Below are positions 32,451 to 41,971 of a stretch of 64,000 nt of DNA, piece by piece. Numbering within the stretch: position 1 is the stretch's first letter; every line of letters starts with the position of its first letter. Below the pieces are notes generated by a model. That model did no database searches. It was not told where the DNA came from and saw only the letters and a list, made by a program, of their open reading frames with translations. The translations under genes were made by a program, and so were the position numbers. This DNA is from Cuneatibacter sp. NSJ-177 (lineage in GTDB: Bacteria; Bacillota; Clostridia; Lachnospirales; Lachnospiraceae), in NCBI RefSeq assembly GCF_022867805.1, contig NZ_JALIFO010000002.1, positions 558,001 to 622,000 of the forward strand, in the 5' to 3' direction.

Positions 32451-32605
32451 AATTCCCCCTCGATTCCTCGCATCGTATGGATTGCTGTTTTTTCTATCTT
32501 TCGTGTCTATTATAAGCAAAAAACAGATTATATTCAACTAAGAATCGTTCCCATCCGAAGCCTTTTACCGATTTTCCCTCTCTTGCTTCCTTTCCCGGTA
32601 TTGTG

Positions 32606-32634
32606 TTGATTTTTCCCCGGCGGCAACGTATACT
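32606..32634 (+). promoter_or_regulatory. Sigma-A promoter of the second LysR gene
   Basis: TTGATT, a 17-base spacer and TATACT lie 44 bases before the ATG at 32678. Confidence 0.75.
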
Positions 32635-32677
32635 AGAACCATCGAAACGAGCAAGCGCTTCCCTTATGAGGTATCCC

Positions 32678-33616
32678 ATGGAATTAATACAAATGCAGGC
32701 GTTCGTCAGTCTGGCTCAGACCCAGCACATGCCGAGGACCGCCCAGGAAATGAATACCAGTCAATCTCACATCAGCAAACTGATCTCCTCCCTGGAAGCC
32801 GAATTGGGCATGAAGCTGTTCAACCGGGTCGGGCGGGGCGTGGTTTTAAACGAGCACGGCCACATCTTCTATGAGTATGCTTCCAATGCCCTGCAGACGG
32901 TGCGCAACGGCGAAACCGCATTAAAAAGCCTCCGCGGCTCCGTGATCGGGACTGTCCGCATCGGTAATTACGCCTTTGCCTCGGTTCTGCATCCCTGCGT
33001 CCGCGCTTTTTCCGAAAAAAATCCGGAGGTAGACTTTTTCTTCTCTGAGGTTCAGCAGTCCGACGCCAACATCCTGATGAACACGACGGATCTGGTCTTG
33101 GCCGGGGCCCACGGGGATTCCTATCCGCTGCGGGCTTATTTCCCGATTTACCGGGATTTGCTGGAGGAGGAATTTTATGCGGTTCTGTCTCCCAAGCTGA
33201 TTCCATACCCTGCAGATAAAAAATCAATCCGCCTGGAGGAGCTAAAACCCTATCCTTTGATTGAAGTGGCCGACTCCCCTTTTTATCAAAACTGGCTTTT
33301 CCAGGGACAGAATGTCAAACAGCTCCGTGAATTATTCGGAACCACCTTTCGGGTCGGCTACATGGTCAATGATTTTTACGCCAAGGTTTCGCTGCTGGAT
33401 CAGGGGGTGGGCTTTTCCTTCTTCCCGCAGGTCTGCCTCAAACCGGCCCTCCGGTTTGCCCCGGACCTCCAGATCTTCCGCATCGAAGGCCATGCCACGG
33501 CAAGGCGGGTTCTGGCCGCCAGAAAACAGCGGGAGCAGATGACTCCTGCCGCCCGCGCTTTCTGGGACTTTTTATTGGAATATTATCATCTGGATCCGGA
33601 CGCCGGGGAGGACTAA
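32678..33616 (+). CDS. LysR family transcriptional regulator
   Basis: This 312-residue LysR protein starts MELIQMQAFVSLAQTQHMPR, followed by the recognition helix TSQSHISKLISSLEAELGMK and a ligand-binding domain. The ATG at 32678 has GAGG upstream; the open frame to 32603 overlaps the promoter, so it cannot be the start. It is divergent from the first LysR gene and convergent with the ABC exporter genes. Its target is not evident; the divergent LysR/TRAP region is one option. Confidence 0.92.
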   Translation: MELIQMQAFVSLAQTQHMPRTAQEMNTSQSHISKLISSLEAELGMKLFNRVGRGVVLNEHGHIFYEYASNALQTVRNGETALKSLRGSVIGTVRIGNYAFASVLHPCVRAFSEKNPEVDFFFSEVQQSDANILMNTTDLVLAGAHGDSYPLRAYFPIYRDLLEEEFYAVLSPKLIPYPADKKSIRLEELKPYPLIEVADSPFYQNWLFQGQNVKQLRELFGTTFRVGYMVNDFYAKVSLLDQGVGFSFFPQVCLKPALRFAPDLQIFRIEGHATARRVLAARKQREQMTPAARAFWDFLLEYYHLDPDAGED

Positions 33617-33623
33617 AAAGCCG

Positions 33624-33657
33624 CAGACGCGCTGGAAAAGCTCCTCTGACGCGTCTG
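33624..33657. terminator. Hairpin between converging genes
   Basis: CAGACGCG and CGCGTCTG form an 8-bp stem in the 45 bases between the LysR stop and the ABC exporter stop. T-runs are weak, so it may only partly end transcription. Confidence 0.45.
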
Positions 33658-33661
33658 AAGT

Positions 33662-35392
33662 TTATGCCAGCGTCCAATTCTGGCTTTCCGCCTGCAATTT
33701 CACCATGCGGGCATAGATTCCCTTTTTCTTCAGCAGCTTTTCGGGCGTTCCCTGCTCCGCCACCGTGCCGCCGTCCAGCACCACGATTTTGTCCGCGCCC
33801 GCCACCGTGCGCATCCGGTGGGCGATGACCAGAACCGTCTTATCTTGAATCAGGCGGGAAAGGGCAGTCTGGATCAGGGTTTCATTTTCCACGTCAAGGG
33901 AAGCGGTGGCCTCGTCCAGCAGGATGACCGGCGCATTTTTGAGAAACGCGCGGGCAATGGAAATTCTCTGCCGTTCCCCTCCGGAGAGCTCACAGCCGTT
34001 CTCCCCGATGCTGGTATTCCATTTCTGCGGCAGCCTCTCCGCAAATTCGTCGCAGTTGGCCAGCCGCGCGGCAGCCAGCACTTCTTCATCTGTCGCTTCC
34101 TTCTTTCCAATGCGGATATTTTCCATGATGGTGTTGTCAAACAAGGTGACATCCTGAAAAACAATGGAGTACAGAGAGAGCAGGGCTTCCGGATCAATAT
34201 CCGAAATGTCCATGCCGCCTACGGTGATTTTCCCTTTATCGATATCCCAAAACCGGGAAGCCAAACGGGAAACCGTTGTTTTCCCGCCGCCGGACGGGCC
34301 GACCAGCGCCGTAACATCCCCCTGTTTCGCTGTAAAGGAAACGTCTCTTAAGACAGTCTCCCCTGTGTTGTAGGCAAATCCCACATGGTCAAAGGCAATA
34401 TCATAGCCTTTGTTCGTCAGCCTGCTTTCTCCCTGTTGAATCGGGTGATCGAAGATTTCATTCATGCGGGCAATGTTGGTGCGGGTGCTGATCACCGCCG
34501 CCAGGTTCTGCAAGGCCCCCTGCAGCGGATCGTAGAGGCGGGATACCACCAGCAGGAACAAGAAGAAAGTAAGAATGTCCAGCGACCCCTGTATGAGCAG
34601 AATCGAACCCACCAGCGCTACGGTGGCAATGCCCAGTCTCAGGATAAGGGATGCGGATACGACAAAGGCCGCCAGGCTGAATTCATTGATGATGGAACGC
34701 TTCTCCACCGCGCGGATTTTCTTTTCCAAACCTTTCAGATACGCCTTTTCCGCATTGTTCGCTTTTAGATCCCGGACTGTTTCGATGCACTCTTGGATTC
34801 CGCCGGCGCAGGCCATTTTGGCATCCATCGCTTTCTGGTTCAAGTGTTCTTGCACCTTTGCGGAAAAACCCACGATGGCAAAAGAAACCGGCATCACATA
34901 CAAAGCGGCCAGAGCCATGCGCCAGTCATAAACAAAGAGGCTAACGGAAATGAGCAGCGTGGAAATGACAGAACCCGCCAGCTCCGGGATAAAGTGGGAA
35001 AAGCTTTGTTCCAAAAACGTGCAGTCCGCCATGATGGTGCTGGTCAGATCGGCAAGGTCTTTCTTCCCGAAAAAGGACAAGGGGATTTTCCGCAGCCGTT
35101 CCGCGAGGGTGATCCGCCGCACACCGCTTTCCACATACGTTGCGAAGTAGGTGGCGTTATACTGGAAGTAGGTGGCGAGAAGAATCAGCCCCACGCACAG
35201 GACGCAGCCGGCAAGATAAAAAACAGTGTTGCCGCCGGCTCCGCCGTCCATCAGATCGCCGACGAGTTTATATAAAAGTCCCACCGGGAACAGAAAGGAA
35301 ATATTTTGAAACACGCAGGCAATGCAGCCCTTAATCAAATCCTTTGCCCCCTGTTCGGACAGGGCGTATCTTTTTTGCAGCAGTCTTACCAT
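33662..35392 (-). CDS. Half-size ABC transporter (membrane plus ATPase), second of a pair
   Basis: The 576-residue protein has six likely membrane helices (residues 1-310) and an ATPase domain with Walker A GPSGGGKTT, signature LSGGERQR and Walker B VILLDEATASLD. It begins three bases after its partner's stop and should form a heterodimer with it. The GPSGGGKTT form and the pairing recall IrtA/IrtB-like and YbtP/Q-like transporters that handle siderophores or other metal ligands, but drug export is equally possible. A GTTAG-N6-CTAAC operator lies before the operon. Confidence 0.9.
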   Translation of the reverse strand: MVRLLQKRYALSEQGAKDLIKGCIACVFQNISFLFPVGLLYKLVGDLMDGGAGGNTVFYLAGCVLCVGLILLATYFQYNATYFATYVESGVRRITLAERLRKIPLSFFGKKDLADLTSTIMADCTFLEQSFSHFIPELAGSVISTLLISVSLFVYDWRMALAALYVMPVSFAIVGFSAKVQEHLNQKAMDAKMACAGGIQECIETVRDLKANNAEKAYLKGLEKKIRAVEKRSIINEFSLAAFVVSASLILRLGIATVALVGSILLIQGSLDILTFFLFLLVVSRLYDPLQGALQNLAAVISTRTNIARMNEIFDHPIQQGESRLTNKGYDIAFDHVGFAYNTGETVLRDVSFTAKQGDVTALVGPSGGGKTTVSRLASRFWDIDKGKITVGGMDISDIDPEALLSLYSIVFQDVTLFDNTIMENIRIGKKEATDEEVLAAARLANCDEFAERLPQKWNTSIGENGCELSGGERQRISIARAFLKNAPVILLDEATASLDVENETLIQTALSRLIQDKTVLVIAHRMRTVAGADKIVVLDGGTVAEQGTPEKLLKKKGIYARMVKLQAESQNWTLA

Positions 35393-35395
35393 ATC

Positions 35396-37165
35396 TTATC
35401 CCTCCTTTGAAACCTTCCACTGTACGGAGCTCTGATAATTGTCCCACATCCGGCGGAACAGTCCGTCCCGTTCCAGCAATTCCCGGCTGGCGCCGCTCTC
35501 CGCAATGGTTCCGTCCTTCACCACATAAATCTGATCGACTTTAGCCACGGTAGAAAGCCGGTGAGCGATCATAATGACCGTCTTTCCTTTGGACAGCCGG
35601 GAGAACGCCGCCTGCACCTTCGCTTCATTGTCCGGATCCGCAAAGGCCGTGGCTTCATCCAAAATGATCACCGGAGCATCTTTCAGCATGACGCGGGCAA
35701 TGGCGATCCGTTGCTGTTCGCCGCCGGAGAGAAAAACGCCTTTTGTGCCGACGACAGTGTTCACGCCGTCCGGCAGCTTTTCAATGATGTCGCCGCACTG
35801 GGCGTGAAGCAGAGCCTCCCTGACCTCCTCATCGGTGGCGTCCGGCCTGCCCATCCGCACGTTTTCTAAGATCGACGCTTTGATTAAGCGGCTGTTCTGG
35901 AAGACAAAGGAAACGGTGTTCATCAATTCCTCTTTCGAAATTTCCTTCACATCCACGCCTCCGATTTTCACCACGCCGCTCTGCGGGTCGAAGAAACGGG
36001 AGATGAGATTGGCAAGGGTCGTTTTCCCGCCGCCGGACGGGCCGACAAAAGCCACGGTTTGCCCCGCTGGTATGGAAAAGGAGATATTTTTCAGCACATC
36101 CTTTTTTCCGTCATAGCTGAAACGTATATTCTTGACTTCCACCGACCCGTCTTTGGGCGATTTGGGATGTCTGGTTTCTTTTAAAGGAGCCAAATCCAGC
36201 ACGCTGTCAATCCGCCGGAGGGCGTCGTCCACAATCATGGCGTTCTCACTCTGGAACATAATCTTAGTCAGAGTCACCGAGATGATGGGCGTAATGATGA
36301 TATAAAAAATCAGATTCAGCAAGAATTCCGTTGTCACTCCATCCTGAGTAAAGAACAGGCTTCCCGCAATCAGGAAGGCAAACACCCCGTTGATGGCCGC
36401 CGTGTAGAGCATCATGGGAGTGCGGAGCTCTTTGGTATAGGCGATCACCCATTTTTGATAACGGTCGATGGAACCTTTAAACTTTTTGAAAGAGAAAATG
36501 GTCTGGCCAAAGGTTTTCACCACCGGAATTCCCCGGACATATTCTACCGCTTCATTGGACATATCCTCCAACGCATTCTGATATTCTTTCATTCTTTGCT
36601 GCATCTTCTCCCCAGTCATAGTCATCATGATCAGAAAGCCAAGGAGCACCGGCGCCAGGCTCAAAAGCCCCAGCCGCCAGTCGAAGACAAACAGCAATAA
36701 CAACAAGCCGCAAGGCGTGGCGATTGCCCCTGCACGGTCGGGGAGCTGGTGCGCCAAATAGGTTTCCGTCGCCGCGCTGGATTCATTGACGATCTTCCTC
36801 AATTTCCCGCTGCCGAACTCCTCCGCAGCGCCGAGGGGCAGCCGGACCACATGTTCCATGGCGGCAATCCGCAGATTCGTGGCGATGCGGAAGGCTCCCA
36901 GATGGGAGCACATGAGCCCGGCTATGTACACCAGCACGGCAACCACCGCATACAGCACCGCCATTAAGCCGTAATGCGTCAGATTCTGGGCTTTATCAAA
37001 ATCCGGCGCCGCCTCCAGCACTTCTTTCATGATCCACCAGATATACCAATAGGGGATCAGAGCAATCAAAGCGCTGGCCGCGGATAAAATCCACGAAGCA
37101 TAGGTCAGGTATTTGTGGCCGCCTGCAATCCTCAGCAGGCGTGACAAATTGGATTGCTTTTTCAA
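35396..37165 (-). CDS. Half-size ABC transporter (membrane plus ATPase), first of a pair
   Basis: The protein has six membrane helices and an ATPase domain with GPSGGGKTT, LSGGEQQR and VIILDEATAFAD. The longest frame starts at 37186, but its ATG lies before AAAGGAGG; the true start is probably one of two TTG codons (37168 or 37165), five or eight bases after that site. I use 37165, giving 589 residues. It is the first gene of the pair, with a TATAAT at 37265-37270 and an operator at 37237-37252. Substrate unknown; iron-siderophore handling is one reasonable guess. Confidence 0.88.
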   Translation of the reverse strand: MKKQSNLSRLLRIAGGHKYLTYASWILSAASALIALIPYWYIWWIMKEVLEAAPDFDKAQNLTHYGLMAVLYAVVAVLVYIAGLMCSHLGAFRIATNLRIAAMEHVVRLPLGAAEEFGSGKLRKIVNESSAATETYLAHQLPDRAGAIATPCGLLLLLFVFDWRLGLLSLAPVLLGFLIMMTMTGEKMQQRMKEYQNALEDMSNEAVEYVRGIPVVKTFGQTIFSFKKFKGSIDRYQKWVIAYTKELRTPMMLYTAAINGVFAFLIAGSLFFTQDGVTTEFLLNLIFYIIITPIISVTLTKIMFQSENAMIVDDALRRIDSVLDLAPLKETRHPKSPKDGSVEVKNIRFSYDGKKDVLKNISFSIPAGQTVAFVGPSGGGKTTLANLISRFFDPQSGVVKIGGVDVKEISKEELMNTVSFVFQNSRLIKASILENVRMGRPDATDEEVREALLHAQCGDIIEKLPDGVNTVVGTKGVFLSGGEQQRIAIARVMLKDAPVIILDEATAFADPDNEAKVQAAFSRLSKGKTVIMIAHRLSTVAKVDQIYVVKDGTIAESGASRELLERDGLFRRMWDNYQSSVQWKVSKEG

Positions 37166-37236
37166 CAAGAATTCCTCCTTTGACATTGAATTTATGATAC
37201 AGAAGGCGTTGACATTGCCCTCGGATATCCCTCTTG

Positions 37237-37270
37237 GTTAGTTATCGCTAACCATATTTGAAAAATTATA
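37237..37270 (-). promoter_or_regulatory. -10 box and GTTAG-N6-CTAAC operator of the first ABC pair
   Basis: A TATAAT lies at 37265-37270 on the minus strand, at the end of tetR. The 16-base palindrome GTTAG-N6-CTAAC is at 37237-37252, over the expected start point. The same palindrome occurs twice in the leader of the divergent ABC operon. No good -35 was seen. Confidence 0.65.
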
Positions 37271-37275
37271 GAGCA

Positions 37276-37893
37276 TTACTGCCCCATAATTTTCATCCAT
37301 CCCGCGGTATAAAAAGCCCGCATTTCCTCGACATAATTTTCCGCGTCTGCCAGCGGCATTTCATGGATCACCAGTTCAAAGAAGGTATGAAGCATACCGG
37401 TAATCAAAATATGCTCCAGCGTGGAATCAATTCTCGGTGAAGGCCGGCCCAGCTCCTCCAAAACACGTTGGTAGGCATGGGTGCTTTCCGCTTCCGTCTC
37501 CGCCATCTCGTCGATCAGCCTGGCAAAGCGCGTACCCTCCGCGCAGCAGAGAATCAGCTTCAGCTCGTCTAAGTGTTCATAGGCATAATGCAGAATATCA
37601 AACAGGCAGCTTCCGGAAAATTCGCCCATGACCTCCATCTGCCTCTTTTTGGGAAGCCCGGCGAACTCCCGATGAGCGTCTTGGTAGCGGTTGATAATAA
37701 AGCGATAAGCGTCTCCGGCCAGCGCCTCGAACAATTCCTCTTTGCTTTTGTAATAGCCGTAAAACGCCCCGGTCGTCATCCCGACGGATTTTACGATATT
37801 CCGCAGGGATGCAGCTTGGAAGCCTTTGTTCAAAAACTCCTCTTTCGCCGCCTGATGAATCCGCTCCAGTGTGGTCGCATGTTCCGTTGTCAT
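37276..37893 (-). CDS. TetR family transcriptional regulator
   Basis: The 205-residue repressor has the N-terminal helix-turn-helix AAKEEFLNKGFQAASLRNIV then KSVGMTTGAFYGYYKSKEEL, and an all-helical ligand domain. It lies between the two divergent ABC operons and transcribes toward the first. AGAGGCGG precedes the ATG. It probably senses the transported compound. Its own promoter is covered by two dyads of ATAAC/GTTAT type, which differ from the GTTAG-N6-CTAAC boxes at the ABC promoters. Confidence 0.92.
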   Translation of the reverse strand: MTTEHATTLERIHQAAKEEFLNKGFQAASLRNIVKSVGMTTGAFYGYYKSKEELFEALAGDAYRFIINRYQDAHREFAGLPKKRQMEVMGEFSGSCLFDILHYAYEHLDELKLILCCAEGTRFARLIDEMAETEAESTHAYQRVLEELGRPSPRIDSTLEHILITGMLHTFFELVIHEMPLADAENYVEEMRAFYTAGWMKIMGQ

Positions 37894-37906
37894 TGATCCG
37901 CCTCTT

Positions 37907-37962
37907 TATAACGTCGTTATATAGCACTGTTATATCATAACGCCGCGCCAGCCGGCTGTCAA
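37907..37962 (-). promoter_or_regulatory. tetR promoter with two overlapping dyads
   Basis: On the minus strand TTGACA (37957-37962), a 17-base spacer and TATGAT (37934-37939) form a good promoter. A 13-base dyad GTTAT-ATC-ATAAC covers the -10 (37929-37941) and a 15-base dyad TATAAC-GTC-GTTATA lies near the start point (37907-37921). This is the expected layout for TetR autorepression. Confidence 0.75.
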
Positions 37963-38048
37963 GTCCCAAGATTTTTCTTTCTATTGCGGAGGGACAAATA
38001 TAGAGGGCAAAAAGCAAAAAGGATTCGCGTCATTTCCGAAAGAACTCA

Positions 38049-38077
38049 TTGACAAACAGGCAAGGATACGGTATACT
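38049..38077 (+). promoter_or_regulatory. Sigma-A promoter of the second ABC operon
   Basis: A perfect TTGACA, a 17-base spacer and TATACT give one of the strongest promoters in the window. The transcript leader before the first ABC gene is about 145 bases. Confidence 0.88.
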
Positions 38078-38086
38078 TTTTAATCA

Positions 38087-38145
38087 GTTAGCAAGCACTA
38101 ACATTGCTTGCTTTTTCTTTTCCTGCTTAGTTAGTTCATACTAAC
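38087..38145 (+). promoter_or_regulatory. Two GTTAG-N6-CTAAC operators and an overlapping attenuator-like hairpin
   Basis: The palindrome occurs at 38087-38102 and at 38130-38145, both just downstream of the start point. Between and overlapping them AGCAAGC (38090-38096) pairs with GCTTGCT (38106-38112), followed by TTTTTCTTTT, which could end transcription early. Bound repressor would block elongation from the promoter at 38049-38077. Confidence 0.65.
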
Positions 38146-38229
38146 ATCGTATTTATGATGAATTGATCAGGAAGTGGATCTCCCGCTCCTGCCGGCGGGT
38201 CAAAAAAACAAAAAAAGGCGGGCAAAACC

Positions 38230-39972
38230 ATGATGATCCAGAAACGGCTGATCAGGACAGTCAGCGAAAGTAAAAAATATATTGCAGGGAACGTCCTCTT
38301 GCAGTGGTGCTCCCTGGCAGCGAACATTGCTTTGATGCTCAGCATTGCCCGGATGTTTTCGGCATTATTTTTTAAAGCCGCAGACTCTGCCACCATTCTT
38401 TCGGCGATGGCAGCCGCCGTATTGGCTCTGTGCATCCGCTTTCTCTGTACGATCGGAGCCAGCAGAATGGGATATCTTTCCGCCAAAGCGGTCAAGAAGG
38501 TCCTGCGGGAACAAATTTACCAAAAACTGCTGCGTTTGGGCGCGTCCTATGAAGAACAAGTCAGAACCTCCGAGGTGGTGCAGGTAGCGGTCGAAGGCGT
38601 GGATCAGCTAGAAACCTACTTTGGGGCTTACCTGCCCCAATTCTTTTACAGTATGCTGGCGCCTCTGACATTGTTTGCCGCCCTCTGTTTTGTGAACGTT
38701 CCGTCGGCAGCCGTTCTTCTGGTCTGTGTGCCGCTGATTCCCATTGCGATTGCGGCGGTGCAGACCTGGGCGAAAAAACTGCTCTCAAAATACTGGGGGC
38801 AGTACACCGCTTTGGGCGATACTTTTTTAGAAAACTTGCAGGGCCTTACCACCCTGAAGATCTATCAGGCTGATGAATTCAAGAATCAGGAAATGAATGA
38901 GGAAGCCGAGAAATTCCGCAAAATTACGATGAAGGTGCTCACCATGCAGCTGAATTCTATCATCATTATGGATTTGGTCGCCTACGGCGGCGCGGCTTTG
39001 GGTGTTATTGTGGCGGTGACCCAATATGCCGGCGGACATACCTCTCTGGCGGGCTGCCTCCTGATCCTCCTGCTGGCCGCGGATTTCTTCCTCCCCATGC
39101 GGCAGTTCGGCTCGTTTTTCCATATCGCCATGAACGGCATGGCGGCCAGCGACAAGATCTTCCGGCTGCTGGATCTGCCGGAAATGAGACACGAGTCCTC
39201 GCAGGACATACCGAAAGACAGCGATATCGTCTGTTCCGGCTTAGGGTTCTCCTATGAGCCGGACCGCCCGGTCCTCCAAGGGGTTAACCTGCGGTTTCCG
39301 GCGGGGAGTTTCACTGCGCTGGTGGGCGAGAGCGGCTGCGGAAAATCCACTGTCGCGTCGATTCTTATGGGGCGGAATCGGGGATATTCCGGTTCCGTAT
39401 CCATCGGCGGCGCGGAGCTAAAAACGTTGGGGGAGGAGAGTCTGATGCGCCACATCACCTATATCAGCCATGAAAGCTATTTGTTCAAAGGAACGGTGCG
39501 GGACAATCTGCTGATGGGAAAACCGGGGGCGTCCGACAAAGAGCTGTGGGCGGTCCTAAAGCAAGTCAAACTCGACGGATTCCTAAAAACGGAACAGGGA
39601 CTTGATACGCCGCTTTTAGAGAGAGCAGCAAACCTCTCCGGCGGGCAATGTCAGCGGCTGGCATTGGCGAGGGCGCTACTGCATCACAGTCCGGTCTACC
39701 TATTCGACGAAGCTACCTCCAATATCGATGTAGAGAGTGAAAACGATATCATGGCGCAGATTCATGAGTTGGCAAAAACAAAGACGGTTCTCCTGATTTC
39801 CCACCGGCTGGCAAATGTCGTGACGGCAGACCAGATCTATGTGCTAGACGGGGGAAACGTCGCCGAGCACGGCAGCCATAAGGAATTGCTGCAAAACCAC
39901 GGTCTGTATAAGCGGCTCTGGACCGCCCAGCAAGACTTGGAAAACTACCGGAAGGATGGTGAGACTGCGTGA
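38230..39972 (+). CDS. Half-size ABC transporter, CydD-like, first of a pair
   Basis: The 580-residue protein has six membrane helices in its first half and an ATPase domain with GESGCGKST, LSGGQCQR and VYLFDEATSNID. Its pairing with a second half-transporter and its domain sequence recall CydD of the CydDC thiol/heme-related exporter, but no cytochrome bd genes are near. It overlaps its partner by four bases (GTGA). The operon continues into the YgbA-like and DUF454 genes. Confidence 0.88.
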   Translation: MMIQKRLIRTVSESKKYIAGNVLLQWCSLAANIALMLSIARMFSALFFKAADSATILSAMAAAVLALCIRFLCTIGASRMGYLSAKAVKKVLREQIYQKLLRLGASYEEQVRTSEVVQVAVEGVDQLETYFGAYLPQFFYSMLAPLTLFAALCFVNVPSAAVLLVCVPLIPIAIAAVQTWAKKLLSKYWGQYTALGDTFLENLQGLTTLKIYQADEFKNQEMNEEAEKFRKITMKVLTMQLNSIIIMDLVAYGGAALGVIVAVTQYAGGHTSLAGCLLILLLAADFFLPMRQFGSFFHIAMNGMAASDKIFRLLDLPEMRHESSQDIPKDSDIVCSGLGFSYEPDRPVLQGVNLRFPAGSFTALVGESGCGKSTVASILMGRNRGYSGSVSIGGAELKTLGEESLMRHITYISHESYLFKGTVRDNLLMGKPGASDKELWAVLKQVKLDGFLKTEQGLDTPLLERAANLSGGQCQRLALARALLHHSPVYLFDEATSNIDVESENDIMAQIHELAKTKTVLLISHRLANVVTADQIYVLDGGNVAEHGSHKELLQNHGLYKRLWTAQQDLENYRKDGETA

Positions 39973-41627
39973 AAAGACGAAGTGGTTTTCAGGTGATGGC
40001 AAGGCTGATCGAGCTGGTAAAGCCTTTATCCGGCTATATGCTGCTGGCAATTCTCATGGGACTGATCGGCCATCTGTGCGCCGCCTTCCTCACCATATTC
40101 GGGGGCTATGCGGTGCTGAACGCTCTGGATGCGAAAACTCCGTTCTCGATTTCCGCCCTTTTTGCCGGCATGGCTATGTTTGCCCTGCTGCGGGGCGTCC
40201 TGCGCTACGCGGAGCAGGCGTGCAATCATTTCATTGCGTTTCGGCTGCTTGCCCTGATCCGCGACAAAGTATTCCGGGCGCTGCGGCGTCTCTGTCCCGC
40301 AAAACTGGAGAGCCGGGATAAGGGAGACCTGATTTCGGTCATCACTTCCGATATCGAATTGTTGGAGGTCTTCTATGCCCATACGATTTCCCCCACCGCC
40401 ATTGCCTTCGCCTTCACCCTCGTCATGTGCCTGTTTATCGGAAGTTATCACTGGGCGCTGGGGATTTTGGCGCTGGCCGCGTACTCCATCGTAGGCCTTG
40501 TGATCCCTCTGGTTACCTCAAAATACAGCGGGGACAGCGGGATGAAGTTCCGGTCAAAATCCGGAGATCTGAGCAGTTTCGTACTGGACAGCCTGCGAGG
40601 GCTTTCCGAGACGATTCAGTACGGCCAGGGACAAAAGCGCCTGGAAGTGATGAGCCGGCGCACCGGCGAACTATCCCAGGAAGAGGAGCGCATGAAGCGG
40701 GCCGCGGGCCGGAATATGGCGGTAACGAACACCGTTGTGCTGGCGTTTGATCTAATCATGCTGTTTGCATCCGCCCTCCTCTTCCAGAAGGGAACTGTGG
40801 CCTTTGACGGGGTTTTGATTCCCACCCTTGCCTTATTTTCCTCCTTTGGCCCGGTGATCGCGCTGGCCGGCCTCGGCAGCACCTTACAGAACACCTTCGC
40901 AGCGGGAAACCGGGTGCTGGATATCTTAGATGAAACCCCGACGGTGGAAGAAATCATCGGTAAAAAAGAAGTGTTGTTCACCGGCGCTTCGGCGGAGCAT
41001 ATCACCTTTTCCTATGGAGAGGAGACCATTCTTTCCAATGTCTCTGTTCCCATACCAGAGCATTCCGTCATCGGGATCATCGGGCGCAGCGGCAGCGGAA
41101 AATCAACGTTGCTGAAGTTGTTCATGCGGTTCTGGAAGGTGCAGCAGGGGAGCGTGAAACTGTCCGAGATCCAGGTGGAGGACATCAACACGGCAAATTT
41201 GCGGGAGATGGAGAGCTTTGTAACCCAGGAAACCTATCTGTTCCACGACAGCATACGGAACAATCTGCGAGTCGCCAAGCCGGACGCCAGCAATGCGGAA
41301 ATTGAGAAAGCCTGCCGAAAGGCGTCGGTGCATGACTTCATTCTGAGCCTCCCCCAGGGGTACGACACTCCGGTCGGGGAGCTGGGCAGCACCTTGTCCG
41401 GCGGGGAACGGCAGCGGCTGGGATTGGCAAGAGCCTTTTTGCACAACGCACCCTTCTTGCTGCTGGACGAACCGACCAGCAACCTCGACAGTCTGAATGA
41501 GGCCGTGATTCTCAAATCCCTCCATGAAGAACGCGAGGGCAAGACCGTGGTTCTGGTCTCCCACCGGCAGTCCACCATGCGGATAGCCGGCACCATCTAT
41601 TCCGTAGAAAACGGGAGGATGAGCTGA
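39969..41627 (+). CDS. Half-size ABC transporter, CydC-like, second of a pair
   Basis: The 552-residue protein has six membrane helices and an ATPase domain with GRSGSGKST, LSGGERQR and FLLLDEPTSNLD. Its GTG start overlaps the partner's stop, so the two are coupled and should form a heterodimeric exporter. The stop overlaps the ATG of the YgbA-like gene by one base, tying transport to a nitric-oxide-linked protein. Confidence 0.88.
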   Translation: MKRRSGFQVMARLIELVKPLSGYMLLAILMGLIGHLCAAFLTIFGGYAVLNALDAKTPFSISALFAGMAMFALLRGVLRYAEQACNHFIAFRLLALIRDKVFRALRRLCPAKLESRDKGDLISVITSDIELLEVFYAHTISPTAIAFAFTLVMCLFIGSYHWALGILALAAYSIVGLVIPLVTSKYSGDSGMKFRSKSGDLSSFVLDSLRGLSETIQYGQGQKRLEVMSRRTGELSQEEERMKRAAGRNMAVTNTVVLAFDLIMLFASALLFQKGTVAFDGVLIPTLALFSSFGPVIALAGLGSTLQNTFAAGNRVLDILDETPTVEEIIGKKEVLFTGASAEHITFSYGEETILSNVSVPIPEHSVIGIIGRSGSGKSTLLKLFMRFWKVQQGSVKLSEIQVEDINTANLREMESFVTQETYLFHDSIRNNLRVAKPDASNAEIEKACRKASVHDFILSLPQGYDTPVGELGSTLSGGERQRLGLARAFLHNAPFLLLDEPTSNLDSLNEAVILKSLHEEREGKTVVLVSHRQSTMRIAGTIYSVENGRMS

Positions 41628-41971
41628 TGGCAAAAAGTGTTGAGACAAAGCGGGGACGGGAAAAAGAGATGGTTTCCCAGATGATTGCCCTGTATTGCAA
41701 AAAGCAGCACCATACGAAAAATGGCCTGTGCGCTGCATGCGCGGCTTTGGATGCTTACGCCAGACAGCGGTCGGAAAAATGTCCGTTTATGGAGACAAAA
41801 ACCTTTTGTTCCAACTGCAGCGTGCACTGTTATAAGCCGGTGATGCGGGAAAAAATCAGGGCGGTGATGCGTTTTGCCGGCCCTCGCATGATCCTTTATC
41901 ACCCGGTGGCGGCCATAAGGCATATGGTGGAAAGCCAAAAAGAAAAGAGACGATTGGAGAATACGGAATGA
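41627..41971 (+). CDS. YgbA-type 'nitrous oxide-stimulated promoter' family protein
   Basis: The 114-residue protein has a cysteine-rich core: CKKQHHTKNGLCAACAALDA, then KCPFMETKTFCSNCSVHCYK, ending in KPVMREKIRAVMRFAGPRMI. This pattern matches the YgbA family, whose E. coli member is induced by nitric oxide. The Cys cluster could bind iron, an Fe-S cluster or heme. It is fused by overlap to the CydC-like ABC gene and to the DUF454 gene, so it acts with that transporter or in its regulation. The precise role is unknown. Confidence 0.85.
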   Translation: MAKSVETKRGREKEMVSQMIALYCKKQHHTKNGLCAACAALDAYARQRSEKCPFMETKTFCSNCSVHCYKPVMREKIRAVMRFAGPRMILYHPVAAIRHMVESQKEKRRLENTE

